Part shown: positions 37,569-45,511 of the stretch, piece after piece
Position numbering within the stretch: the stretch's first letter is position 1
Layout of the letters: each line of letters opens with the position of its first letter
DNA from: Neobacillus driksii
GTDB taxonomy: Bacteria > Bacillota > Bacilli > Bacillales > Cytobacillaceae
Direction: 5' to 3'
DNA: 64,000 nt
NCBI RefSeq assembly: GCF_013409995.1
Contig: NZ_JACCBX010000004.1
Coordinates: 186,001 to 250,000, forward strand
Notes under the pieces: model-generated
Databases searched by the model: none
The model's input: only the letters and a program-made list of their open reading frames with translations
Told to the model about the DNA's origin: nothing
Position numbers and translations under genes: made by a program

Positions 37569-38581
37569 TACGAAATCCCTCCTGCTATATACGGAAAGTT
37601 CTGTTTTACGCGATTAGCTTCTGCATACCCAATCATTTCACGAAGATCTCCAAGTGCATCGGTTGGACAAGCCTCTACGCATTTTAGACAGCCCTTACAA
37701 TATTGATAATCAATCCCTTTTAGGAACATTTGCTTCCTGCCCTTTTTATCCTCGCCTGCTTCCCAAACAAAGCAATAATCTGGACAGACATTATCACAAG
37801 CAGCACAATGGATACATTTATCCTTTAGTAACTCTGGAAGGAATCCTTGTCTAGATCCACTTAAATCTTTGATAATACTATTTGCTTGTGTTGTCATAAC
37901 TCCGCCAAGTTCTTGTGTCAAATAACCTAATTGTGGCAGTGGGCATGTAAAACTTTTTCCTTCTGCACTCTCGGGGACTTCATATGTTTTAAATTGAACT
38001 TCTTTAAACCCGCGATCGAATGTACGTATATTAGGTTCAACCAGATGTGGGTATTTCTTCTCAAATGTTTTTCGAATGACGTTTCTCATTGAATCAGGGT
38101 CTAGAAAATCACAAATACGATATAAAGCACCCAGCATTGCTGTATTCACTTTCGTTTTTTCCTCAACGGCAATCGTTAAGGCATCAACTATAGCAAGTGT
38201 TCCATATTCTAATTTTAAATCTCTTCTGACTTCATCAAACTCTCTTGAAGTGTTCACAAGAGCAATACCATCAGCATTCAAACCACTGACAACATCAACA
38301 GTTTTATATAGTGCTTCATGAAAAACGGCAACAATATGCGGCTGCTCAATGGGGCTGTGATCTCTTATTTCAACTTCTGGTTCACAATAACGAATAAAGC
38401 TTTTAACAGGTGACCCTTTCTTTTCGGAGCCATATGATGAAAAGTTAGATCCATTTAACCCTAGACCTAGTACTCCTGCCTCAGCAAGCATTTTTCCGGC
38501 TAAGTTTGCTCCAAGACCCCCTATTGATTCGAGACGAATCTCAAAGAACCCAAGCTCATTTTTCTTCGGTAAAATAGACAT
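37568..38581 (-). CDS. 2-oxoacid:ferredoxin oxidoreductase, fused gamma-delta subunit
   Basis: 337 residues from the ATG at 38581 (AGGGGAGGG upstream; the TTG at 38605 is less likely). The N-terminal PorC domain starts RLESIGGLGANLAGKM and includes NGSNFSSYGSEKKGSPV. The C-terminal PorD domain has two [4Fe-4S] motifs, CIHCAACDNVCPDYC and CKGCLKCVEACP. It delivers electrons from the thiamine site to external ferredoxin. Together with the downstream gene it makes a complete four-domain enzyme in two polypeptides. The pair forms its own operon. Confidence 0.85.
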   Translation of the reverse strand: MSILPKKNELGFFEIRLESIGGLGANLAGKMLAEAGVLGLGLNGSNFSSYGSEKKGSPVKSFIRYCEPEVEIRDHSPIEQPHIVAVFHEALYKTVDVVSGLNADGIALVNTSREFDEVRRDLKLEYGTLAIVDALTIAVEEKTKVNTAMLGALYRICDFLDPDSMRNVIRKTFEKKYPHLVEPNIRTFDRGFKEVQFKTYEVPESAEGKSFTCPLPQLGYLTQELGGVMTTQANSIIKDLSGSRQGFLPELLKDKCIHCAACDNVCPDYCFVWEAGEDKKGRKQMFLKGIDYQYCKGCLKCVEACPTDALGDLREMIGYAEANRVKQNFPYIAGGIS

Positions 38582-38883
38582 AGTGTCCCTCCCCTTCTGG
38601 TTCAAAAAGACTGAAAATACATATAATATAAATTCCCCTCATTCATTGTAGGACATATGTTTTTTTTACGCTGTGACAAAAATCAAACATCATTTAAAAA
38701 ATTGTATAACACTTTTAAAATAACTAAAAAAACGCTAATTTATATGGATTTATTCGTAAAAATAATTATATAACAGGAAATTAACTGTAGTAGAACAGGA
38801 ATATTATACTGCTACTGTTATCGCTTTTTTCAATAATGGGGTATAATATACTATTGTTTTAATTTTTTCGAAGGAGTTTTATA
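38582..38883. other. 302-base divergent intergenic region
   Basis: No gene. A perfect TATAAT (38842-38847) sits upstream of the radical SAM gene with no good -35. On the other strand the oxidoreductase promoter is not clear. No cre, 0A or dyad site was recognised. Confidence 0.5.
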
Positions 38884-40626
38884 ATGAACGTTATTTGCAG
38901 TACCTTAAATGCTAAATATATACATACGAATTTAGCCATTCGTTACCTAAAGGCTTTTGCAGCTCCAGAATTCAATATCCAGCTGAAGGAATATACAATT
39001 AAAGATCCCGCCATGAATATCGTATCAGACCTCTATCAGCAAAAACCAAAAATCATCGGCTTTAGCTGTTACATTTGGAACATTGAAGAAACGATTAAAG
39101 TGGTTAATATGCTGAAAAAGATTGACCCTTCTATCCAAATTGTTTTAGGCGGACCTGAAGTTACTTATGATACTGTAGAATGGATGGAAAAACTGCCAAG
39201 TGTGGACTTTATTATTATTGGCGAAGGAGAACATTCATTTAAACAGTTACTTACGGAAATGAATGGTGAAGGAGATTATAGAAACGTCCACGGAATCGCC
39301 TACCGTGAAAATGGAAAAGTAAGAGTTACCCCTCAGATGAACAAACTCGATCTAAAAGAACTTCCATCTCCATACAGATTTCCTGAAGATGTTGCACATT
39401 TAGGAAAGCGTGTCACTTATATAGAGACAAGCAGAGGATGTCCATTTAACTGTCAATTTTGTCTTTCTTCCATTGAAGTAGGAGTACGCTATTTTGACAG
39501 AGAGAAAATTAAGGATGATATCCGATATTTAATGGCAAACGGGGCCAAAACCATTAAATTTGTTGACCGTACTTTTAATATAAGCAGAAGCTATGCAATG
39601 GAAATGTTTCGGTTCTTAATAGATGAACATCTGCCAGGAACAGTTTTTCAATTTGAGATTACGGCCGATATCATGAGACCTGAGGTTATCGAGTTTTTGA
39701 ATAATGAAGCCCCTAAGGGACTCTTCCGCTTTGAGATTGGTGTACAATCAACCAATGATTATACGAATGAACTTGTAATGAGGAAACAAAATTTTGAAAA
39801 ATTGACTAGAACCGTGACAATGGTGAAGGACGGCGGGAAAATAGATCAGCACCTTGATTTAATTGCAGGGCTGCCAGAGGAAGACTACTCTTCATTTCGT
39901 AAAACGTTTAATGATGTCTTTGAACTTCGTCCAGAAGAACTGCAATTAGGTTTTTTAAAAATGTTAAGAGGAACGGGACTAAGACTTCGCGCAGCTGACC
40001 ATGAATATATTTATATGGATCAATCGCCTTATGAGATTCTGGGGAATAACGTCTTGCCATTTAATGACATTCTCAGAATAAAACAAGTGGAGGATGTTTT
40101 AGAAAAATATTGGAATGATCATCGAATGAATCATACAATTGAATATTTAGTAACAAAGGTGTTTCCTTCACCATTTGACTTTTTTCAGGAGTTTGGAGGT
40201 TTTTGGGATAAGCAGGGATGGTCGAGAATTGGACACCAATTAGAAGATCTATTCCGAAGATTGTTCTCTTTTTTAGAATCGAGATCCGTAAGCGATCTTG
40301 ACATCATTTCTGGCCTTATGAAATATGATTATTTAATTAATCATAAGTACAAACCACGGAAACCATGGTGGGAACAAAGCTCTAATAAACAGACGAGAAC
40401 AGAAATATATAAACAAGTAGTAGACAATCCATCACATCTTGGGCAACCTTATTTGGATTTAGCGCTTGATGAGAAAGATTTATATAAGCATACCATGATT
40501 GAGGATTTGTCTTTTGATCTGTCCGTCTACTTAACATCAGGCAAAATTGTAAAAGTTCAAACTTATTTATTGGCTTATTTCGATCCAGCAAACAAAGGAA
40601 CGATTATTTTTCCATTTAAAGTTTAA
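38884..40626 (+). CDS. B12-binding-domain radical SAM protein (DUF4080 type)
   Basis: 580 residues. The N-terminal cobalamin-binding-like Rossmann domain includes VLGGPEVTYDT. The radical SAM cluster motif is CPFNCQFC in SRGCPFNCQFCLSS, near residue 190. A C-terminal domain of about 200 residues, rich in aromatic and charged residues, corresponds to DUF4080 as I recall. Such proteins use S-adenosylmethionine and an iron-sulfur cluster for difficult methylations or rearrangements. The reaction is unknown and the neighbours do not reveal a pathway. The start ATG has GAAGGAG upstream, and a terminator follows. Confidence 0.85.
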   Translation: MNVICSTLNAKYIHTNLAIRYLKAFAAPEFNIQLKEYTIKDPAMNIVSDLYQQKPKIIGFSCYIWNIEETIKVVNMLKKIDPSIQIVLGGPEVTYDTVEWMEKLPSVDFIIIGEGEHSFKQLLTEMNGEGDYRNVHGIAYRENGKVRVTPQMNKLDLKELPSPYRFPEDVAHLGKRVTYIETSRGCPFNCQFCLSSIEVGVRYFDREKIKDDIRYLMANGAKTIKFVDRTFNISRSYAMEMFRFLIDEHLPGTVFQFEITADIMRPEVIEFLNNEAPKGLFRFEIGVQSTNDYTNELVMRKQNFEKLTRTVTMVKDGGKIDQHLDLIAGLPEEDYSSFRKTFNDVFELRPEELQLGFLKMLRGTGLRLRAADHEYIYMDQSPYEILGNNVLPFNDILRIKQVEDVLEKYWNDHRMNHTIEYLVTKVFPSPFDFFQEFGGFWDKQGWSRIGHQLEDLFRRLFSFLESRSVSDLDIISGLMKYDYLINHKYKPRKPWWEQSSNKQTRTEIYKQVVDNPSHLGQPYLDLALDEKDLYKHTMIEDLSFDLSVYLTSGKIVKVQTYLLAYFDPANKGTIIFPFKV

Positions 40627-40631
40627 AAAAT

Positions 40632-40652
40632 AGCCGGCTGTTTCAGCCGGCT
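40632..40652. terminator. Rho-independent terminator
   Basis: AGCCGGCTG/CAGCCGGCT arms with a three-base loop and T-rich tail. It serves the radical SAM gene (+) and abuts the stop of the convergent small gene. Confidence 0.9.
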
Positions 40653-40786
40653 TATTTTTCTTTCTTGGAACGTTTTTTATCGCTATTTCTCGCCTGTAGT
40701 ACTTCATATAACTTTGTTCCATTTACGTCACCAAATTCAATGCTGAATTCTTCACGTGTGTTTTGTACAGTTTTTTTCTCTTTCAT
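40652..40786 (-). CDS. Small charged protein with EEFS motif (44 aa)
   Basis: 44 codons from ATG at 40786, overlapping the stop of the upstream small gene (TAATG), so the pair is translated together. Block NTREEFSIEFGDVNGTKLY followed by a basic tail (KKRSKKEK). The EEFxxEF patch resembles that of the 59-residue gene at 8281 and the next gene. It is probably a spore or sporulation protein, by analogy with small SASPs; this is inference. No hydrophobic segment. Confidence 0.65.
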   Translation of the reverse strand: MKEKKTVQNTREEFSIEFGDVNGTKLYEVLQARNSDKKRSKKEK

Positions 40787-40947
40787 TAGCTTCTTCCTTT
40801 TTTACCAAGCTTTGAATTTCGGTTTTGAACCCGAATGGCATCTTCAGTACCAGCATATTCTGCTGAAAACTCACTTTCCTGAACATTTTTATGTGGAGTT
40901 TTTGAATATTTATTTACAGCGTCATGTTCTGCTTTACGTTTAGCCAT
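40786..40947 (-). CDS. Small SASP-like protein (53 aa)
   Basis: 53 codons from ATG at 40947 with GGGAGG eight bases upstream. The centre, ESEFSAEYAGTEDAIRVQNR, resembles the EFxxEtdaxxVrxQN repeat unit of gamma-type small acid-soluble spore proteins. The N-terminus is MAKRKAEHDAVNKYSK. I suggest a minor gamma-like SASP, with low certainty about the family but good certainty that the gene is real, because it has a ribosome site and a coupled partner. Confidence 0.65.
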   Translation of the reverse strand: MAKRKAEHDAVNKYSKTPHKNVQESEFSAEYAGTEDAIRVQNRNSKLGKKGRS

Positions 40948-41075
40948 TTTTTCATCCTCCCTTTTTTGTGTTACACCCTTAGTTTTTACAAAAGAGGAAA
41001 TTCAATCACTTCCTTATTTTTCATAAATAAATTTGTTCATCCAGAGAAAAATAAAGAAAAATAGGAGTGAGGAAA

Positions 41076-41426
41076 ATGACTAAAGAAAACAAAGAAACAG
41101 ATGAAAATTTAACGATTAACGAAACAATGCCGCATCAGATAAATGCCCCAAGTTTTGAAGGCACTGGAATCAAAATGCAGCCGCCTTTTGTAAATGAACA
41201 TGGCGTAGTAATTGGAGACAGTGAATATTCCTCTCCCAATTCACCATTAGAGAACTGGACGGAAGACACTGACCCAGAAATTATGGCAGGGGATGAATGG
41301 GTTCACCCGACAAACGATATCGGCTGGAATACTACAGAAAATCGGGAACTGCTCGAAAGCAAAAAAAAACCTAAAGCATATCCTTTTATGCACCCAACCA
41401 TCGACGTTAGCAAAGGGACTGACTAA
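41076..41426 (+). CDS. DUF3905-like protein
   Basis: 116 residues from the ATG at 41076 (AGGAG eight bases upstream; a GTG at 41067 overlaps that site). The core APSFEGTGIKMQPPFVNEHG, then GDEWVHPTNDIGWNT and YPFMHPTIDVS near the end, match the Bacillus DUF3905 family as I remember it. It is acidic and soluble. Lying next to a SASP gene and two small spore-like genes, it may be a sporulation protein; this is inference. Confidence 0.7.
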   Translation: MTKENKETDENLTINETMPHQINAPSFEGTGIKMQPPFVNEHGVVIGDSEYSSPNSPLENWTEDTDPEIMAGDEWVHPTNDIGWNTTENRELLESKKKPKAYPFMHPTIDVSKGTD

Positions 41427-41486
41427 TTTGTTTAAAACGTTCCATATCCGCAAAACATTTCCACTTATTAAAATAGTTATTTGAAT

Positions 41487-41493
41487 CATAATA
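41487..41493 (+). promoter_or_regulatory. Candidate sigma-G/F -10 element
   Basis: CATAATA fits the forespore -10 consensus CATNHTA and lies 49 bases before the SASP start. The corresponding -35 is poor. A hairpin (41499-41517, ACAGAGA/TCTCTGT) follows it in the leader. Confidence 0.35.
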
Positions 41494-41541
41494 CAAATAC
41501 AGAGAAAAAATCTCTGTATAGATAACAAGGAGTTGAAAATA

Positions 41542-41739
41542 ATGGCTAACAGCAGCAATAAATTATTAGTTCCAGGAATTGAGCAATACCTTGATCAGGT
41601 TAAATATGAAATTGCACAAGAGTTTGGAGTAAATTTAGGATCTGATACAGTTTCCCGTGCAAATGGTTCTGTTGGCGGTGAAATTACTAAAAGATTAGTA
41701 AAACAAGCTCAAGCGCAAATGGCAGGTCAACAACAATAA
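41542..41739 (+). CDS. Alpha/beta-type small acid-soluble spore protein
   Basis: 65 residues from the ATG at 41542 with AAGGAG nine bases before. It is a typical DNA-binding [22 protein letters not shown], the germination protease site [31 protein letters not shown] and a Gln-rich tail. These proteins coat spore DNA, protect it from UV and heat and are degraded at germination. Genomic position suggests the counterpart of sspD. Expressed in the forespore in relatives. Confidence 0.93.
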   Translation: MANSSNKLLVPGIEQYLDQVKYEIAQEFGVNLGSDTVSRANGSVGGEITKRLVKQAQAQMAGQQQ

Positions 41740-41760
41740 CCCAACTAAATAACATGGAAA

Positions 41761-41784
41761 AAGTCCGGCATCTATGCCGGACTT
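41761..41784. terminator. Bidirectional terminator
   Basis: AAGTCCGGCAT/ATGCCGGACTT arms with a two-base loop. It ends at the stop codon of rsgI on the other strand. Confidence 0.9.
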
Positions 41785-42799
41785 ATTTTTTGCCATTTTT
41801 CTCTTGTTTATTTGGTTTATTTTGACTATTGGGTTGCGGTTTTTCTTGTTTATGTTTCTCGCCATGATTTGCTTGATTTTGATTAGCTTTGTCATTGCCA
41901 TCTTTGTTTAATCCAGGTGGAGTCTGCTTCCCATTTCCTTGCTCTGTTGGTATTGGATTACTATTTTGGCTATCTTGGTTTTGGTGCACCTGCTGGTTTT
42001 GATTCGGATTATTATCATCCTGTTCTAGTTTCTTTTGCTGCTCAGGAGGCAGTCCTGTAGGTGAAGAAGACTCAGATGGTGTAATGTCCGTCTGCTTAAC
42101 CTTTACTTTTGTTTGCTTTTTCTCTACAGAGATATTTTTATTTTTATGATAGACCCCGACTGGAACACCAGATTCATGAGCTTTTTTTACTTCATCCTCA
42201 GTACTTGTATACATATTTACTTTTATACTATTTTTATCAACTGTTTCTTTAATTTCCTCGATATTCTCCTCAAGTTTCTCCGTGCCATTCTCTTTTAACT
42301 CATCCGTTTTAACCGTTGAAATAAAAACTGGCTCTGCTTGGGTTATATGACCATTTTCTTTTAACTCTGTTAATATAATGGGAGTTAATTCAGACACATC
42401 CATTTTCTCCCAGTCTCCCAGCCGGGAAATAATATTTTCAGCTTCCTTATTAAATCCCTTTAATTCAACCACCTGCATATCCTTATTTAATCCCATTTCA
42501 ATACTAGTGCCAGCATCTATAGACATATAAGCATAAGCTCTATTATTTTGATAAACTGGAAAAATGGAACCTGCACTTATGATCAGAACAGCCATCGTCA
42601 TCCAAACTGTTTTTAAAGTAAAAAAGTTTTTTATTGATTTTGTTTGTTTGCTTTGTAGATAATCAGTAACAGGAAAAAAATCTATTTCTTCACCTATAGA
42701 ATAAACTCTTTCCATTTTTCGGGCACGCAAGAACTCTCCATCAGAAGTTAATAATGTCACATAAGGGTCATTAACTTCCATTACAACTCCCCTTCTCAT
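41783..42799 (-). CDS. rsgI: Anti-sigma-I factor RsgI
   Basis: 338 residues. The N-terminal cytoplasmic RsgI domain (about 1-55, RRGVVMEVNDPYVTLLTSDGEF) binds SigI. One membrane helix lies at about 62-84. An extracellular domain begins AYAYMSIDAGTSIEMG, as in other RsgI proteins, and a long low-complexity tail rich in Gln, Asn, Pro and Lys follows residue 230. Its start overlaps the sigI stop by ATGA, so the two are coupled. In B. subtilis the pair responds to heat and cell-wall stress. Confidence 0.92.
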   Translation of the reverse strand: MRRGVVMEVNDPYVTLLTSDGEFLRARKMERVYSIGEEIDFFPVTDYLQSKQTKSIKNFFTLKTVWMTMAVLIISAGSIFPVYQNNRAYAYMSIDAGTSIEMGLNKDMQVVELKGFNKEAENIISRLGDWEKMDVSELTPIILTELKENGHITQAEPVFISTVKTDELKENGTEKLEENIEEIKETVDKNSIKVNMYTSTEDEVKKAHESGVPVGVYHKNKNISVEKKQTKVKVKQTDITPSESSSPTGLPPEQQKKLEQDDNNPNQNQQVHQNQDSQNSNPIPTEQGNGKQTPPGLNKDGNDKANQNQANHGEKHKQEKPQPNSQNKPNKQEKNGKK

Positions 42800-43542
42800 G
42801 TCTCTAGCACCCCCTTTAAATAATCGTTTAAATAAACATAATCACTTGATAGTATTAGTGCAATCGCAATAATATATTTCCGATTTCGTTCAATCGTCTT
42901 CCTGCTGACATTCACCATTTTTTCTAGTTGCTTTATAGGAAGACGTTTTTTCTCATATAACGAATCCCTTAATTCCCTATTTTCAACTAATAGCTTCGCT
43001 ACTTTGATAGCGTTCTCCCTGGCATCCGCATGCTTTGGTGAATTCTCAACTAAATCACTGAAGCTCAAATCAAATGAAGTTAATAGAGTTTGAAATTGAA
43101 TAATTTCTTCCTTTCTAATTTCTTCGTCAGACTTTCTCTTATATTCCTCAAGCGATAGCTCGTTTACAATTACCATGCCCGCTGACTCTTCCTCAAATGA
43201 TGAATAGGTTAAGTCAATACTGACATGTTGGTTTTTCGTTTGCTTGCGTATATAATCAATGACTCTTCGTTTTATAATCACTTCGGCAAAACTAAGAACG
43301 GAACTGCCCTTCTCAGCTGAATATTTCTCAATTGCCTCATTAAATGCAATAAGACCAATACTAAATTCATCGTCAGTTTCATAAATATATCGTTTACATA
43401 CGGAAGACACATTTTTAGCAATAAATGGTTTATAAGCCTCTATAATTTCATTAAGTAAAGAGTGGTCACCCTGTTGAATTAATCGTACCGACTCCTCTAA
43501 AGTACGCTTTTTATTTTTGGTTAAAAACAATAAACCTAGCAT
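42796..43542 (-). CDS. sigI: RNA polymerase sigma factor SigI
   Basis: 248 residues. Region 2 is recognisable around SIGLIAFNEAIEKYSAEKG and SFAEVIIKRRVIDYIRKQ; the C-terminal half carries the SigI-specific DNA-binding helix-turn-helix near LPIKQLEKMVNVSRKTIER. GAGGTGAGG precedes the ATG. Upstream a TATAAT (43566-43571) marks a plausible promoter, but a SigI-type autoregulatory promoter could not be shown. It is controlled by RsgI downstream. Confidence 0.93.
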   Translation of the reverse strand: MLGLLFLTKNKKRTLEESVRLIQQGDHSLLNEIIEAYKPFIAKNVSSVCKRYIYETDDEFSIGLIAFNEAIEKYSAEKGSSVLSFAEVIIKRRVIDYIRKQTKNQHVSIDLTYSSFEEESAGMVIVNELSLEEYKRKSDEEIRKEEIIQFQTLLTSFDLSFSDLVENSPKHADARENAIKVAKLLVENRELRDSLYEKKRLPIKQLEKMVNVSRKTIERNRKYIIAIALILSSDYVYLNDYLKGVLET

Positions 43543-43697
43543 TGCCTCACCTCTCTATTCAACCAATTATACCATAAGTATGATAGATTGAACTTTGTAG
43601 GTTCTGGCAACAGTACTTCCAATAAAGAAATACGAATAATAATCGTCCTTTGTGGGGGCATCAAAATAAATATCATTAAAAAAACTCCAAATCTGTG

Positions 43698-44171
43698 TTA
43701 GATTTGAAGCCTCTTTTCGCGAAGCTGTAATATCCTTTTTATTACATAACCAATAAATACACCTGGGATCACAAAGGACATAGGTAAAAAAACTGGACCT
43801 GGATGAACATTAAAAATAGTCACCTTCGGGGAAATCATTAAACCTACTGTGACAAAATAAGCGGAAAATACAAAAGGTAAATATGAGTACTTTTCATCTA
43901 CCGGCATTGCTGAACGATAACCATCCCACATTGCAAACATATATACACAAGGGTAAAACATTAGCCACTGATAATTTAGGATTGATTCAGCTTTATTGAT
44001 TTCACCTAGGAAACTGTACATAATCGCACTATTAAAATGACTGTTCACATTTATTATAAATTCTAGTATCACAAAGAAAATACCTTTGATGTACTGACCA
44101 CTTAATAGCTGACTGAATCCTGGAAAGGCTATACTCCATAATACTGCTTCTAATTTACTCACTTTTTTCAT
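43698..44171 (-). CDS. Multi-pass membrane protein of unknown function
   Basis: 157 residues with about four hydrophobic helices. The N-terminus LWSIAFPGFSQLLSGQYIKG resembles the TM2-type pattern PGxGQxxxGxxxKG, found in small membrane proteins of unknown role. Other conserved-looking parts are YQWLMFYPCVYMFAMWDGYR and FVFSAYFVTVGLM. The ribosome site is weak (GAGATAGAGA). It is transcribed toward sigI, with 155 bases between. Confidence 0.75.
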   Translation of the reverse strand: MKKVSKLEAVLWSIAFPGFSQLLSGQYIKGIFFVILEFIINVNSHFNSAIMYSFLGEINKAESILNYQWLMFYPCVYMFAMWDGYRSAMPVDEKYSYLPFVFSAYFVTVGLMISPKVTIFNVHPGPVFLPMSFVIPGVFIGYVIKRILQLREKRLQI

Positions 44172-44280
44172 TTCTCTATCTCGCTTCTACTGTAAGTTAC
44201 TTCCAAGTTAGTTTTACCAGTAAACGGCCGAATAAACGAAGAATATAAGAAATATTTTTGATTACTCTCTATGCATTAAA

Positions 44281-45378
44281 TCATAATATGTGTATCTGAT
44301 AGTTTGGATTATCCTTTTGCTCTAAGTAAAATGCTATCATTGCCTTTACACCATCTTTAAAATCAGGGCATCTTATTCCTGATCCCTTTAAATCATACAC
44401 AGCCTGAGTACAATCAAAATGACCCATCCATGTAAAATAATCCAGTGCTTCTTTTTCAACCCCTAAATATTTTCTCATCGGCTTAATTGAAAGAAGCCCT
44501 TTGCCAACTGATAATGGGAGGGTTCCGATAGGTTTTTTGTTTAGCAGTTCCTCCATCAAAATTGTATAAATTTCAGAAGCACGGTAAGGACGAGGATCGG
44601 TTAAGTGATAGGTCTTACCGATACCATTTTCGAAAAAACTGAGATATGCTGTGGCTTGAATGATATAGTCAATCGGGACCAAATTAACATACGCTTTTCC
44701 TTTTCCCAATTTCGGAAGGATTGGGAGGAATTTTAATTTCTCCAAAAAGTTCATTATAAAGTATGGACCATCAAACTTTATCGTTACTCCTGTTTGTGAA
44801 TGACCTTTAACAATCCCAGGCCGAATAATTGTAATGGGGACTTCTTCTTTAAGTTTTTCAACCAAAACTTCAGCCTCATATTTTGTTTCTTCATAATGAT
44901 TTTTAAAACTAGTGGGACGAATAAGCTCAGTCTCATAAAGGGTCCCCTCACGTTCTCCCACTACATATGCCGTACTAAAATAGACATAACGTTTTAAATT
45001 AGTCAGCCCTCGTACCCACTTATTCACATTATTGGTGCCATCTACATTAATTCTAAAAGCAATATCCCTAGGTACTGCCAAATCATAGATAGCTGCAAGA
45101 TGAAAAACATGGGTTACCCTTTCATCTAGAATTTCTTGGGTTTCTTCAGAGACCAATAGTGATGGCTGGGTGATGTCACCTTCTATAAGGATAAATGAGT
45201 CGTCCTGCAGACCTAGTTCTGTAATAATAGCATGTCGTTCTTTTCTTGCTTTATCCATCATACTTTGAAGAACAAGTACATAAACAATCCCATTCAATTC
45301 ATTCTTTTTCAAAACCTCTCTAATTAATTGGTTACAAATAAAACCCGGAAATCCCGTAAAAAAATACCCATTTTTCAT
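44281..45378 (-). CDS. NAD-dependent extended SDR, thioester-reductase-like
   Basis: 365 residues from the ATG at 45378 (GGGAGGGG upstream; 15 bases more are open but unsupported). Rossmann motif FFTGFPGFICNQL is a variant of TGxxGxxG. The active site is FSTAYVVGER with YEETKYEAE giving the YxxxK pair, and VFHLAAIYDL is typical of the NAD-binding_4 (male-sterility/thioester reductase) group. Such enzymes reduce acyl-thioesters to aldehydes or alcohols, or modify polyketide chains. No carrier protein or synthase is adjacent, so the substrate is unknown. Confidence 0.82.
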   Translation of the reverse strand: MKNGYFFTGFPGFICNQLIREVLKKNELNGIVYVLVLQSMMDKARKERHAIITELGLQDDSFILIEGDITQPSLLVSEETQEILDERVTHVFHLAAIYDLAVPRDIAFRINVDGTNNVNKWVRGLTNLKRYVYFSTAYVVGEREGTLYETELIRPTSFKNHYEETKYEAEVLVEKLKEEVPITIIRPGIVKGHSQTGVTIKFDGPYFIMNFLEKLKFLPILPKLGKGKAYVNLVPIDYIIQATAYLSFFENGIGKTYHLTDPRPYRASEIYTILMEELLNKKPIGTLPLSVGKGLLSIKPMRKYLGVEKEALDYFTWMGHFDCTQAVYDLKGSGIRCPDFKDGVKAMIAFYLEQKDNPNYQIHIL

Positions 45379-45511
45379 TACTACCCCTCCCAAAAATATT
45401 CTATGGAATCTTGTACTAATTGTATGTTGTTTAAAAAATCATACTCAAGATATTAATCTGAATTTTCTGTATTCTTGATTTAAAAAAATGACGGGAATAA
45501 TCCCGCCAATC

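Noticed and set aside
43543..43697. SigI-type autoregulatory promoter
   Set aside because: A CCCCC stretch is present, but no convincing matching -10 at the proper distance.
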